A DNA stretch of 64,000 nt from Paenibacillus_E sp042676385 (GCF_042676385.1 NZ_JBHTHA010000052.1:62001-126000); one strand, 5' to 3'. Counted from the stretch's first letter, positions 15,291 through 25,080 are shown. Notes: generated from the letters alone by a model not told the origin. Numbers and translations are program-made.

Positions 15291-17357
15291 CTAGCTCACT
15301 TTAAACTGCGCAGCGGTTTGTCCAAGCTCTTGGGTTAAGTTATCGATGCTTTCCACCATGCCGGCAAGTTTTTGTACCATCGCAGATTGCTCTTGCACCG
15401 TTGCCGTTACCTCTTGTACGGAAGCAGATACTTCTTCACCTGAAGCGGACAAGCTTTGGGCCGATCCAAGGACATCATCTTTATCTCTCTCCATTTGGCC
15501 AACTTCATCGGCCATGGACTTAATTTGATCGGTGATGTCCGTAACATTGTCCAGGATCTCTTTGAAGCTCAACTGCGTTTTACCGACGAGCTCATCCTGT
15601 TGGACGGCAATCGTCTGAATTTCACCTACGCTTTTATTATTTTCATCCACATGTTCAAGCGTTTGCTGAATGATTGCGTTAATATCACTCGACTGTTTCG
15701 AAGACTGCTCGGCCAATTTGCGAATTTCACCGGCAACGACGGCAAACCCTTTCCCGTGCTCGCCTGCTCTTGCAGCCTCAATTGAAGCGTTTAACGCCAG
15801 CAGGTTGGTCTGTTTGGCTATATCGCCTATCGTACCGGTAATATTACGGATATGGTTAGAGCTTTCCGCGAGCAGTGCGGTAATTGACGAAATTTTTTGT
15901 ACTTCCTGCTCATTTCTGTTGTTAATTGCAATCAGATTATCAATCACTTCTCTATTCGTATGGAATACCTCAATAATCGCCTCGGAACGCTCTTTAACGG
16001 ATTGAGATCTGCTGCCGATAGCCGCGATTTTCTCTCCTAATCCATAAAATTTGCCAACGATATGTTCCGTCTCATGTGATTGCGACTCCATCGCTTTAGC
16101 GATTTCCATTGTTGTGACCGACGTTTCCCGAATGGATTGCGCGGTATGATTCGATGTTTCCTCCAGTTCATTCGTATTAACATTCAGTACCTCAATCGAT
16201 TTATTCATATGAGCAATCAATTCTTTATTTTTCGCAGCCATGACGTTAAAACTATCGGCCAAATGCCTAAATTCGCTGGTGTACTTGCCTTCCGCACTGA
16301 CGGTCAAATCTCCGGAAGACAATCGCTTAAACAAGTTTGTCAATCTAATGATTGGAGATGTGATAGATCGGGACAGGAGAAGACCGACCACGATAGCAAT
16401 TAAGACTGCGACAACGGTAACGAGAATAATATTAGTCATTAATGTATGCAGCGGCCTCTGGATGTCACTGTAATCGTCTGCTACAAAAACCGTCCAATCC
16501 GAGGTCGGAATCTTGGAGTAGCGGATGTATGTATTTGTATTCTCAATATTGCCATGCGAAACTTCACCTGTCGCTTTTTGTTTCAGCACATCTGCATATA
16601 TCCCGGATTCCAGCGGCTTTCCGATCATATCGGGAACCGAGGAATGGTAGAGTATAGTCCCACTGCGGCTGACCACAAAAATTCTGCCTTCCCCGTTAAT
16701 TTGAATTCCTTTTAATTTGTCAACAAATAGAGAGGTATCCAGTGTACTGTTGAATACACCGATGACCGTACCGTCATCATCCTTAACGGGCTCAGCAAAT
16801 ACAACGATCAAGGAATTCGTACTCTTAGAAATAAGTGCATCACTCACGAAAGATTTGCCTTGAAGAGCTTCCTTGAAGTATTCGCGATCTGAGCGGTCGC
16901 CTTTGACCGAGTCCGGATTGCTGCCCGCGACGATCGTTCCCTTGGTATCAATAATCATCAAGGATTGAATCCCTTTTGTTCCTTGAACACTTTTCTGAAG
17001 TACTGCGTTGGCTTTTGCTAGCAGATCGTTTTTGGCCGAGAAAAAATCCTGTTCGGACAGTTTATTTTGAAGTCTGAGTTTTAATAAATCTTTGAGCGTG
17101 CTGTGAACGGATACTTGATAAGTGCTTTGAGCCTCCAATTGCACGATTGAAGAAAGGTTTTCTCCAATTCGGTCTGCGTTTGCATTCATCTGGTCTTTGC
17201 TTTTCATCATAAGCATGCCCGACCCAAACATATACGAGAATAGACTTGATCCCGCTAGTGCGAGTATGACCAAAAGGCTAATGAATACTGGCAATTTCAC
17301 GCGCAGGGAGAGGTGAGAAAACGTCATACGGCTTTTCTTTTCTTTCGTTGTCTTCAT
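15291..17357 (-). CDS. Methyl-accepting chemotaxis protein with Cache sensor
   Basis: A 688-residue chemoreceptor. TM1 is at about 20-45, followed by a large extracellular double-Cache ligand domain (about 60-300, with SKSTNSLIVVFAEPV and DWTVFVADDY), then TM2 (about 303-325), a HAMP domain and the cytoplasmic signalling helix bundle. The hairpin tip that contacts CheA/CheW is complete: IGDIAKQTNLLALNASIEAA and RAGEHGKGFAVVAGEIRKL. The C-terminus has no pentapeptide tether. The ligand is unknown; dCache receptors often bind amino acids. A sigma-D-like promoter lies upstream at 17405-17431. It is a single gene flanked by repeat DNA. Confidence 0.95.
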   Translation of the reverse strand: MKTTKEKKSRMTFSHLSLRVKLPVFISLLVILALAGSSLFSYMFGSGMLMMKSKDQMNANADRIGENLSSIVQLEAQSTYQVSVHSTLKDLLKLRLQNKLSEQDFFSAKNDLLAKANAVLQKSVQGTKGIQSLMIIDTKGTIVAGSNPDSVKGDRSDREYFKEALQGKSFVSDALISKSTNSLIVVFAEPVKDDDGTVIGVFNSTLDTSLFVDKLKGIQINGEGRIFVVSRSGTILYHSSVPDMIGKPLESGIYADVLKQKATGEVSHGNIENTNTYIRYSKIPTSDWTVFVADDYSDIQRPLHTLMTNIILVTVVAVLIAIVVGLLLSRSITSPIIRLTNLFKRLSSGDLTVSAEGKYTSEFRHLADSFNVMAAKNKELIAHMNKSIEVLNVNTNELEETSNHTAQSIRETSVTTMEIAKAMESQSHETEHIVGKFYGLGEKIAAIGSRSQSVKERSEAIIEVFHTNREVIDNLIAINNRNEQEVQKISSITALLAESSNHIRNITGTIGDIAKQTNLLALNASIEAARAGEHGKGFAVVAGEIRKLAEQSSKQSSDINAIIQQTLEHVDENNKSVGEIQTIAVQQDELVGKTQLSFKEILDNVTDITDQIKSMADEVGQMERDKDDVLGSAQSLSASGEEVSASVQEVTATVQEQSAMVQKLAGMVESIDNLTQELGQTAAQFKVS

Positions 17358-17404
17358 GATGGCTCCTTCTTCTTTATCTGGTTGTGGGTTATATTCAAGT
17401 TTTA

Positions 17405-17431
17405 ATATCGGTTTTTATGAATAAGAATTGA
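17405..17431 (-). promoter_or_regulatory. Sigma-D-like (motility) promoter
   Basis: On the minus strand TCAA, 15 bases, ACCGATAT, close to the B. subtilis SigD consensus TAAA-N15-GCCGATAT, 48 bases upstream of the chemoreceptor start. Confidence 0.5.
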
Positions 17432-17722
17432 ATATTGAAATTGTTGAATTATGCAGATATATGTCGAAATTTAATGGAATCATTGTTCCGTTATTGCCTA
17501 TCTACAAAGAAAAACCATCAGGGTCTTCATTGAAGATCCCTTTTCATGTAAATCCATACGTTTGCGAATTTAGAAGGAAATTAGGTACGGCACTGTCCGC
17601 TTCAAATCAGTATCGATGGAAAACATCATTATGCGCTCGATCAGCGTCCCATAGGGTCGAACTCGCTAGAATGGCGAGCCACAAGTCCTCCCCTGAAACT
17701 TATACTTTCAATAAAATGCACA
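17432..17722. other. Intergenic stretch without a supported gene
   Basis: An open frame crosses 17428-17763 on the plus strand but has no ribosome binding site and does not look like a protein family. The words CATTGTTCCGTTATTG occur at about 17482 and again at about 17748. It reads as decayed or repeat-rich intergenic DNA. Confidence 0.45.
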
Positions 17723-17777
17723 AAAAACGGACCAAATACAGGAACACATTGTTCCGTTATTGATCCGTTTTTTCATG
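17723..17777. terminator. Bidirectional hairpin, probable terminator
   Basis: Outer stem AAAAAACGGA.CAA / TTG.TCCGTTTTTT with an inner GGAACA-CAT-TGTTCC hairpin. It can terminate the leftward GH15-dehydrogenase operon. Confidence 0.65.
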
Positions 17778-17822
17778 ATGCTCGCATTTTCGTTATAACG
17801 GAAATCTACGTTCCACGTTACG

Positions 17823-18983
17823 CTATACCGAAAAGCTATAGACAACTTCCTTCGTCTGTTTGACTAATTCGCCCCACTGGCCGGTTGGTACGAAATCCAC
17901 GACCGCTTTGATCGGGATGCTTTTAAAATCCAGCTGCAGCAAGTCTTCCAGCTGCATCCGGTTGGTGACCAGGCGGGAAAGCCAGCCTGGCGACAACTTC
18001 TCCATCTGCTGCAAGCGGTAGATGGCGGTTTCGAAATCCTTGCGTGACGCGTTCACCGAACCGATCACGCACTTGTTCTCCAGGACCATGCTCTGATTGA
18101 GCATGTCCGATGCAATCTCCAGCTTCCGGTCAGCTGGAGTGACCCCCAGCAGCGCCAACACGCCGCCCGGCGCCAGCACAGCCATAGCCTCGAAGGCAAG
18201 CGGGCTGAAGCCCGTACATTCGAGGATCAGATCTATCGGCTTGCCGAGTCCATCGGCATAAGCCGTCAATGTCTGGCCGGAGCCTGCAGCGCCGGCCTGC
18301 TGATACACGGCTCCGCACGCCTGCACAAGCTGCGCTTGCAAGCCGTCTTGCGGAGACATCGACCACACATAAACGTCAAGCCCGAGGACGCGGCAGGTCA
18401 TCGCCGCAAGCAACCCGAGCGGCCCCGAGCCCAGAATAAGCGCGGTCCTGGGCTCCCAGATCAGGCGCTGCTGCACGCGCTGCACCTGGTCCCAAACCTT
18501 CTCGACGATGCTTTGCGGCTCGACGAGCATGCCATGCTCCAGCAGGTCCGTCGGCACCTGCACCAAATACCGGGCTTCCTCCTTGTAATACTCGGAGAGG
18601 AAGCCATGCGCCCCCTTGATGCCCCGTTCCACGTATTTGCCGGTCTGACAGAAGTCGGCATGGCCATTGCGGCAGTTCACACAGCTTTGCTCTTTGCAGG
18701 GGCGCCTTACAATTGCGGTGACGAGATCCCCCGCTTGAAAGCCGCTGTCCGCCCCTGCTTCGGAGACGACGCCTAACGACTCGTGTCCTGTCGTCAAGTC
18801 GTCCTCCCCCTCCGGAGGTGTCCCGTATTTTTCCTGTAAAATCTCTCTATCGGTTCCATCCAATCCAACAGCCAGCACACGTACGAGCACTTCCTGCGGA
18901 TGGCTTAGGACCGGCGTATCTACCGAATCCAATGCGATGGAAGGCGTCCCCTGCCGAAGCTGTTTAACCCGAATCGTCTTCAT
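17823..18983 (-). CDS. Zinc-type alcohol dehydrogenase, glucose 1-dehydrogenase-like
   Basis: A 386-residue medium-chain dehydrogenase. The loop GLDGTDREILQEKYG and TTGHESLGVV match archaeal-type glucose dehydrogenases (Glu of GHE is a zinc ligand). The structural zinc lobe has CKEQSCVNCRNGHADFC near residues 100-116. The nucleotide fold GSGPLGLLAAM lies near 205. It would oxidise glucose or a related aldose to the lactone with NAD(P). The start at 18983 follows GGGAGG; a longer frame reaches into the GH15 gene and is rejected. It starts 17 bases after the GH15 gene, so the two are an operon. Confidence 0.85.
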   Translation of the reverse strand: MKTIRVKQLRQGTPSIALDSVDTPVLSHPQEVLVRVLAVGLDGTDREILQEKYGTPPEGEDDLTTGHESLGVVSEAGADSGFQAGDLVTAIVRRPCKEQSCVNCRNGHADFCQTGKYVERGIKGAHGFLSEYYKEEARYLVQVPTDLLEHGMLVEPQSIVEKVWDQVQRVQQRLIWEPRTALILGSGPLGLLAAMTCRVLGLDVYVWSMSPQDGLQAQLVQACGAVYQQAGAAGSGQTLTAYADGLGKPIDLILECTGFSPLAFEAMAVLAPGGVLALLGVTPADRKLEIASDMLNQSMVLENKCVIGSVNASRKDFETAIYRLQQMEKLSPGWLSRLVTNRMQLEDLLQLDFKSIPIKAVVDFVPTGQWGELVKQTKEVVYSFSV

Positions 18984-19000
18984 TGAGTGAGTACCTCCCA

Positions 19001-21037
19001 TTAATGAATAGCCGGCTCGAGCACCTTGGCTTCGCTTGCATCGTTCGGCTGTTTGGTGCCTTTCGAGGTTAGCTGCTTTAGCTTGGACAAATATTCCTGC
19101 GTCACCTTGATAAACGATGCATGCGACCATGTGAGCGGCGATACCGACATCGGCGCCCCCGTGAACGGATGCACCTGCTCGGCCATGACACCTGATGGCA
19201 GGGCATGCTTGATCGCCCAGCGCATCAGATTTTCCGCTTCGATCAAATCATTCACCGTCTTGGCCGATGCCACCAACCACTCCGCGTACCAGAGCGTACA
19301 AATAAACCATGGATTACCGGGAACTTGAGCCACATCTTTCGTAACCTGGTGATAGTAGTCGTTCTCGTAGCGGGCAATGCCTCCGATTTCGGTATTCACC
19401 CATAATTTTTCTTTTAATGATTTCATGGTGTTCACGATTCGCTGATCTTCAAGCTCAAATAATCCAAAATCGAATAAGGCGTACATGCTCATATCCAACG
19501 TGTAGTCGGGCACGTAAGCTTGCGTCTCATGATTCCAAAACAATGCTCGTAAAAAACGCTTCTGATCTTCCGCATATAATTGCTGCTCCGCTGCTTTCTT
19601 GACGAGCCCGGCCGTATCAGCGTAATAAATCGCTCGTGCTTTATCCTGATGATATTCTGCGAACCGGGCCGCCGCGACTAATCCGGCATACACACTCGAC
19701 ACGGTGAACGCCAGTACTCCGTAACGCTCTTCCCATAGATCATAGGATGGCAGCGGCAATCCCGATGCATCACGGTAATGAACAAGAAAATCCGCAGCGG
19801 GTTTGACGAATTGTTCATAATCGTTTCTGGATTGCTCCATCGTGTTCGCAAGCTTATGGTGATGCCACATCGCATAAAGAACGAGTGCCGTCTCATCCTC
19901 CTGAATGGCTAGTTGCTTCGCTCCCTGCGCATTCACCCAGGGATGCCAGCTGGAGCCTACGGATCCGTCCGGATTGTACTTATGCATCAAATAGCCTTCC
20001 GGCGTCAATGTCTTGATACAAAAATCGAAAAATTTACGGGCCAGTTCATGATAGCCCGCTCGATCCAATGCATGAGATACCAATGCGCCGTCACGCGGCC
20101 ACATATAGGAGTAGGAGTCTTTGGCGAATTTTAAAATATCCGAGTCGTTGGCGGCTACAATGGCTCCCCGATTGTCCAGATTTGTTCTTGTGATGAGCAA
20201 ACTTCTCTTGTAAAATGAGTCCAAATCCGGTTTCAGCAGCGATAGCTGATGTTGGTCGCGATTCACCCATTTCACCCAATGATCGTGGGTGCGCTGCAGC
20301 AAAACTTGCGGAGTCGCAGTGCGGAGCAAACGCTCCAATCGTTCCACTTCCTGCTTACTCTTGCCAAAACATATCCAAAACCACGCTTCCTTCGCGCCCT
20401 TAGGCGGCAGCGTCATTGTCAGTTCGATAATGCCGTCGACTGAACCCTGTGCGATGGGATTGCCGCCAAGGTGACCGTCTTCCGCGTCGCGCCATGTCCC
20501 CTCCAGGCCGTGAATCCCCTTTTGACCCGTCGCATATCCGCTAGGCCCCGCCTTCATCTCGTCAGGCGATAAGCACGATAATGTCATATAACGGTGTCCT
20601 TTATAAAACACAAGCGAACTCAGCTCAGGATCGAAGAAAATCGTATCGCCGATCCCATTCCCATAAATTTGCAAATCCAGATGAAAATACAGTTTAACCG
20701 TCCGCTCAGCTTCAAACAAATTTTCCACTTTCGCCTTACGCAAAAAAACATTTTGCTGAACGTCCACACCATCCCTTAGCACCATCCGAAGACCGAGCCG
20801 TTCGTGCGTGCATTCTGCATTCGTGACAAGAGAATCCTGCAAATAGTTAAGCTTTTTGGAGACCTCCTGATGATCAATCCAGAAAAATTCTTCCTGACAC
20901 CAAACGCCAAAATGCGAAAGATGATCGCTGGATTGATTCTCCTGCCCTACCAAAGGGAAGTACATGTCACGAATATTATAAGCAGCATCAAAGTTGATGA
21001 GCACATTCCCATTTCCTATGGGCAAATCTCTGGCCAT
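19001..21037 (-). CDS. GH15 family glycoside hydrolase (glucoamylase/trehalase-like)
   Basis: A 678-residue cytoplasmic enzyme of glycoside hydrolase family 15, which removes beta-D-glucose from alpha-glucosides such as maltooligosaccharides or trehalose by inversion. An N-terminal beta-sandwich (1-260, beginning LPIGNGNVLINFD) precedes the (alpha/alpha)6 barrel. Landmarks are YSYMWPRDGALVSHALDRAG near 315, the catalytic acid region YDLWEERYGVLAFT near 430 and the second Glu in VMAEQVHPFTGAP with PLTWSHASFI near 640. There is no signal peptide. AAAGGGGC precedes the ATG. The dehydrogenase gene follows at once, suggesting that released glucose is oxidised. Confidence 0.92.
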   Translation of the reverse strand: MARDLPIGNGNVLINFDAAYNIRDMYFPLVGQENQSSDHLSHFGVWCQEEFFWIDHQEVSKKLNYLQDSLVTNAECTHERLGLRMVLRDGVDVQQNVFLRKAKVENLFEAERTVKLYFHLDLQIYGNGIGDTIFFDPELSSLVFYKGHRYMTLSCLSPDEMKAGPSGYATGQKGIHGLEGTWRDAEDGHLGGNPIAQGSVDGIIELTMTLPPKGAKEAWFWICFGKSKQEVERLERLLRTATPQVLLQRTHDHWVKWVNRDQHQLSLLKPDLDSFYKRSLLITRTNLDNRGAIVAANDSDILKFAKDSYSYMWPRDGALVSHALDRAGYHELARKFFDFCIKTLTPEGYLMHKYNPDGSVGSSWHPWVNAQGAKQLAIQEDETALVLYAMWHHHKLANTMEQSRNDYEQFVKPAADFLVHYRDASGLPLPSYDLWEERYGVLAFTVSSVYAGLVAAARFAEYHQDKARAIYYADTAGLVKKAAEQQLYAEDQKRFLRALFWNHETQAYVPDYTLDMSMYALFDFGLFELEDQRIVNTMKSLKEKLWVNTEIGGIARYENDYYHQVTKDVAQVPGNPWFICTLWYAEWLVASAKTVNDLIEAENLMRWAIKHALPSGVMAEQVHPFTGAPMSVSPLTWSHASFIKVTQEYLSKLKQLTSKGTKQPNDASEAKVLEPAIH

Positions 21038-21211
21038 ATCATCAGCCCCTTTCCAAGGATGTTGCGATTAATTTTCCATGTGCAGAGCTTAAATATGCAT
21101 CTGTTGTTACTTCACTGGAAGTAGTGGTAATTGGCACCAATCAAAGCCTCATGCATTTTCATTTCCAAGGAATTCGTTTACAATATGAGTCAAATGGAGG
21201 GATTCGTCACT

Positions 21212-21868
21212 ATGCAGCAATTAGAAGGATTCGGTAAATTTTTGGAAAGCTTACGCGGCAAGATGTCCTTACGTGAAGCAGCCCATAAAAGCGGACTTTC
21301 ACATGCTTACATTCGCGATCTTGAGCTGGAGCGGAACCGTTCGACCAACGAAAAAATCAAACCATCGCCTGTTACGCTGAAAAAGCTGTCGGATGCATAC
21401 AATTTTTCCTACACCGAACTGATGGAAAAAGCTGGTTATCTGGAAAAAGAGGACAAATCTGAGAAGGAAGTCGAAATACCTTTTCAGGATGTTCTTTATA
21501 TCGAAGTCAGTATGCGTGAGATCACCTACCATACGCATTTGAGCAAATTAAGCAGAAGCGTGAATTCCTTGATCGATTTCAGCGGTTTTCTCGACAAACT
21601 GGAAGAGCAAGGGTTTAAGAAGATGGATACGGATTTATTCGTAAACCTTCATCATGTGCAGAAATATGCCGAAAAAGAAGGTAAGCTTTATTTTGACCCC
21701 TTGGGGATCGGCAAGCATGTCGTCATCGCTGCCATACGGCAAAAAAAATATCATGAGCTTATTACACGCAGCGTAGCACGCAATACCGGTAAGAGCCTTG
21801 ATTATCAATTCGAACGGGGTACTGGCGTCGAATCATTGTTTCCTTCACTAAAACGACCGATTTCATAG
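21212..21868 (+). CDS. XRE-family helix-turn-helix protein
   Basis: A 218-residue protein with an N-terminal Cro/C1-type HTH (residues about 8-70: LRGKMSLREAAHKSGLSHAY, then SPVTLKKLSDAYNFSYTELM). The remaining 140 residues are not recognised; they contain a charged linker and end in a domain with LYFDPLGIGKHVVI. The ATG at 21212 is preferred because GGAGGG lies about 10 bases upstream; in-frame ATGs further upstream lack sites. It is divergent from the GH15 operon and could regulate it, though no operator was identified. A GGDEF/EAL gene follows. Confidence 0.82.
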   Translation: MQQLEGFGKFLESLRGKMSLREAAHKSGLSHAYIRDLELERNRSTNEKIKPSPVTLKKLSDAYNFSYTELMEKAGYLEKEDKSEKEVEIPFQDVLYIEVSMREITYHTHLSKLSRSVNSLIDFSGFLDKLEEQGFKKMDTDLFVNLHHVQKYAEKEGKLYFDPLGIGKHVVIAAIRQKKYHELITRSVARNTGKSLDYQFERGTGVESLFPSLKRPIS

Positions 21869-21977
21869 TGAAAAATCTGTAAATTCGTCATTTTTCGACA
21901 CCATTCGCTTGATTGGTAAACAAAGGTATAATAAAATGTTAAAATATGTTTATCTATCGACTTATGGAGCTGATCGA

Positions 21978-23786
21978 ATGTCACAGAAAATACCCGTTAC
22001 CCGCGATGGAAAAAAAGGATCCGATTCGTTGCTTATCGATGCCAATAAAGTCGTTAAGATCGATAAGATCGGTCATCGGGATTACCTGATCCATACGAAG
22101 GACAACCAGTATTATCTGGACTTTTCGCTGGGTAGTATCGAAGAATGGCTCTATGAAGACGGCTTTCGCCTTGTGGACAGCAGCAATATTGTCAATATGA
22201 ATCTAGTGAAAGCGTACGATGCGCGCAAAGGCACCCTCTACTTGGGAGACCCTGACGCCAAGAAAACGAAAACAGCATCAGCTGCACATATTCATAAGGA
22301 ACACATTACGAATCTGATCTCGATGCTTCAGACTTCAACGAGCTGGGCGGCCAATGGTGAGCATCGACAAGCGGATATTCAACCTCCTGCCTTCGTGATG
22401 AATGAAGATAATCAGTTCTCCAGATCGTATGCCACCATCCGTGCGATGCACGCCAAACGGCAAGCGGAAGAACAGTTGGTTCATATGGCTTACCATGATT
22501 CTCTAACTAATTTGCCGAATCGGTTAAAATTCCAAGAAACACTTCAGACGGCGATCACCGAGGCTCATGCCTCAGGTACGATGCTTGCTGTTTTGTTCGT
22601 CGATTTAGATCGCTTTAAAATTATTAACGATACACTAGGGCATCAAGCTGGTGATCTCTTGCAGCAGCACGTCGCCGCGCAGCTCTCCGAATTTGCGGGA
22701 GACTCTCATTTCGTTGCTAGATTCGGAGGCGATGAGTTCATCATCCTGATGACCGGCATCCGTCACACCGAAGAAGTGCTGGCCTTTGCCGGCGGCATTC
22801 CGAATTGCATGAAGGATGCGTATTATTTTGAACAGCAGGAGCTTTACATAACGGCTAGCGTCGGAGTGGCCATGTATCCCCGAGATGGTAACGATGACCA
22901 AACCCTGATTAAAAACGCCGATACGGCGATGTACAAAGCCAAAGAAAAAGGCGGCAACACCTTTGAGATGTATCACCCGGAAATGAATATGCGTTCTCTC
23001 TATCGCCTCAATATGGAAATAGAGCTGCGTAAAGCCGTGGAACGCGAACAGTTCATGGTTTATTATCAGCCGCTTGTCGAGCTGTCGACAGGTAAAATTT
23101 TCGGCATGGAATCTCTCGTCCGTTGGAAGCATCCGGAATGGGGCATGGTGTCCCCCGGTGAATTTATTCCCGTTGCTGAAGAAACAGGTTTAATCCTACA
23201 GCTTGGGAACTGGGTCTTGAAGCAGGCATGCGCGCAAAATGCGAAGTGGATTGCAATGGGACTTCCTCCTTTATGCGTCTCCGTCAATATCTCGGTGAAA
23301 CAATTCATGCAGAGCGGCTTTGTTCAGCTGATAGAAGAGACGCTGCGGACTTCCGGGCTTCCGTCCAATTTGCTTTGCCTGGAAATTACAGAAAGTGTCG
23401 CGATGAACAATGTGACCTTTATTCAAGATACGCTGGACAAACTGAAGCGGCTTGGCGTGCAAATCTCGATTGACGACTTTGGAACGGGTTATTCTTCTCT
23501 CAGCTATCTCAAGCGGTTCCGTGTACATACACTCAAGATCGACCAGTCGTTCATTAGAGACGTGACCACGGATGAAGATAACGCAGCCATTGTAACGGCG
23601 CTCATCGCGATGTCGCAGCAATTGAAAATCAAGTCCCTGGCTGAAGGCGTTGAGACTTTGGAACAGCTTCAATTCCTGCGAGAACGCGGCTGCAATGAGA
23701 TTCAGGGCTATATTTTCAGCACCCCGCTGCCGGCCGAACAGTTTGAGAACATGATAGCAGAAAATAAAGTCCTATACCCCAACTGA
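21978..23786 (+). CDS. LytTR-like domain fused to GGDEF and EAL domains
   Basis: A 602-residue protein. Residues about 12-115 look like a LytTR DNA-binding domain (LLIDANKVVKIDKIGHRDYL and FRLVDSSNIVNMNLVKAYDA). After a linker comes a diguanylate cyclase domain (about 170-330) with FVDLDRFKIINDTLGH and an intact GGDEF in ARFGGDEFIIL. The EAL phosphodiesterase domain (about 345-595) has ESL in place of EAL, DDFGTGYSSLSYLK and KIDQSFIRD, so the metal-binding residues appear kept. It is a potential c-di-GMP bifunctional enzyme acting in the cytosol, with no TM helices. ATG 21978 follows GGAG at 8 bases. Confidence 0.88.
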   Translation: MSQKIPVTRDGKKGSDSLLIDANKVVKIDKIGHRDYLIHTKDNQYYLDFSLGSIEEWLYEDGFRLVDSSNIVNMNLVKAYDARKGTLYLGDPDAKKTKTASAAHIHKEHITNLISMLQTSTSWAANGEHRQADIQPPAFVMNEDNQFSRSYATIRAMHAKRQAEEQLVHMAYHDSLTNLPNRLKFQETLQTAITEAHASGTMLAVLFVDLDRFKIINDTLGHQAGDLLQQHVAAQLSEFAGDSHFVARFGGDEFIILMTGIRHTEEVLAFAGGIPNCMKDAYYFEQQELYITASVGVAMYPRDGNDDQTLIKNADTAMYKAKEKGGNTFEMYHPEMNMRSLYRLNMEIELRKAVEREQFMVYYQPLVELSTGKIFGMESLVRWKHPEWGMVSPGEFIPVAEETGLILQLGNWVLKQACAQNAKWIAMGLPPLCVSVNISVKQFMQSGFVQLIEETLRTSGLPSNLLCLEITESVAMNNVTFIQDTLDKLKRLGVQISIDDFGTGYSSLSYLKRFRVHTLKIDQSFIRDVTTDEDNAAIVTALIAMSQQLKIKSLAEGVETLEQLQFLRERGCNEIQGYIFSTPLPAEQFENMIAENKVLYPN

Positions 23787-23841
23787 CGAAAAAAGGAAAA
23801 AAAGTTTGTGATTGATGAAACTTTTACTTCCTTTTTTTCGT
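23787..23841 (+). terminator. Rho-independent terminator
   Basis: Long stem CGAAAAAAGGAA.AAAAGTTT / AAACTTTT.TCCTTTTTTTCG with a 10-base loop directly after the GGDEF/EAL gene. Confidence 0.85.
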
Positions 23842-23913
23842 TTATTTATAAGGGATTGTTATGTCAATGCAATGAAAGAGATGAAATCCGGATAGGAATG
23901 GTTGTGAAAATTT

Positions 23914-25029
23914 ATGGCTATGCAGCAAGCAGCTTCCCAGCTCCCTCCCCGGCAGACCAGTAAACCGAGGCGCAAAAAATCCGCCGGACTGGGTTTCATG
24001 CTGGTTATGGTTATTAGTTTTACAGTGTTATTCTTGGGCGCTTTAGGCTGGTTTTTTCTGACTTCATCGGGAACCAATTTAAGATTCATGATGGCAGATA
24101 CGCTCATTACAACTCAGCATCGCGACTGGGCCAAATATTTGATTGGCTCTGATGAATTGCAAAAACGGGTAGAAGCTTATTGGAAAAAATTCGACGATAT
24201 GGGAGTTGAAAAAGACAAAGGCCTTGTCGACGTCGGGCACAAAGCAACTGCGCAGACGGTCGTCAAAAAAGATCTTGTCACGGTCGAGCCTATTTCCGGA
24301 AGCAACTTCAAAGGCTACTTGGTTACGATCTCTGACCCGAAAAAGCTGAGAATTGCCGTACCTGAAAAAGCAGGCAAGGGTGAAAAGGTTTCTTCGATGG
24401 TGAAGCGGACGGGAGCCGTCCTTGGCGTCAATGGCGGCGGATTCATCGATCCGAATTGGGAAGGAAACGGCTTTCAGCCCGAAGGCATTGTCATCTCCGG
24501 AGGCAAGATTTTCTATAATGACAAAGGCATGAATGGCTCGGTCCAAGTAGTCGGCATCGATAAAGAAGGCCGGATGATCGCCGGCAAATACAAAGTATCC
24601 GAGCTCGTGGATATGGGTGTCCAGGAAGCGGTTTCCTTCAGCCCTCGCTTTATCGTGAACGGCGTAGGACAAATCAAGAGCCAAGCGGACGGCTGGGGTA
24701 TCGCTCCGCGCACCAGCATGGCGCAGACGAAGGACGGTTCGATTCTCTTCTGTATCATCGACGGCAGGCAAAAACACAGCATCGGTGCAACGCTTTACGA
24801 TGTGCAGCAAATCTTCCTCGAGCACGGTGCGGTTACCGCTGCCAATCTGGACGGCGGAGCTTCTACCGTTCTTGTTCATAACAACACGATTGTGAACAAA
24901 CCGTCCAGTGAATACGGCGAACGCTATCTTCCGACTGCCTGGCTTGTTTTCGACCATCCGGAAACGGCTAAGATTAAGAACGTCTGGGAAGGCCTTGATA
25001 TTCGCAAGATTGATCCCTCCAAGTGGTAA
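23914..25029 (+). CDS. Phosphodiester glycosidase (NAGPA/DUF2233) membrane protein
   Basis: A 371-residue protein with a basic N-terminal tail (RRKKS), one TM helix at about 28-52 and an extracytoplasmic phosphodiester glycosidase domain. Family landmarks are GVNGGGFIDPNW near 172, IVISGGKIFYND, RTSMAQTKDG near 268, the IIDGRQ strand and NLDGGASTVLV near 313. Human NAGPA uncovers mannose-6-phosphate; bacterial relatives occur with exopolysaccharide or teichoic acid genes, but the substrate here is unknown. The ribosome site is weak. It is monocistronic and ends in a strong terminator. Confidence 0.88.
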   Translation: MAMQQAASQLPPRQTSKPRRKKSAGLGFMLVMVISFTVLFLGALGWFFLTSSGTNLRFMMADTLITTQHRDWAKYLIGSDELQKRVEAYWKKFDDMGVEKDKGLVDVGHKATAQTVVKKDLVTVEPISGSNFKGYLVTISDPKKLRIAVPEKAGKGEKVSSMVKRTGAVLGVNGGGFIDPNWEGNGFQPEGIVISGGKIFYNDKGMNGSVQVVGIDKEGRMIAGKYKVSELVDMGVQEAVSFSPRFIVNGVGQIKSQADGWGIAPRTSMAQTKDGSILFCIIDGRQKHSIGATLYDVQQIFLEHGAVTAANLDGGASTVLVHNNTIVNKPSSEYGERYLPTAWLVFDHPETAKIKNVWEGLDIRKIDPSKW

Positions 25030-25035
25030 CATACC

Positions 25036-25080
25036 AAAACGCACGAAGCTCATTGAAACGAGCTTCGTGCGTTTTTTTAA
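25036..25080. terminator. Strong rho-independent terminator
   Basis: Perfect 15-bp stem AAACGCACGAAGCTC / GAGCTTCGTGCGTTT with T run, between convergent genes. Confidence 0.92.

Noticed and set aside
17428..17763. 111-residue open frame on the plus strand
   Set aside because: No ribosome binding site, composition unlike a protein, and it runs through the inverted repeat that ends the region.
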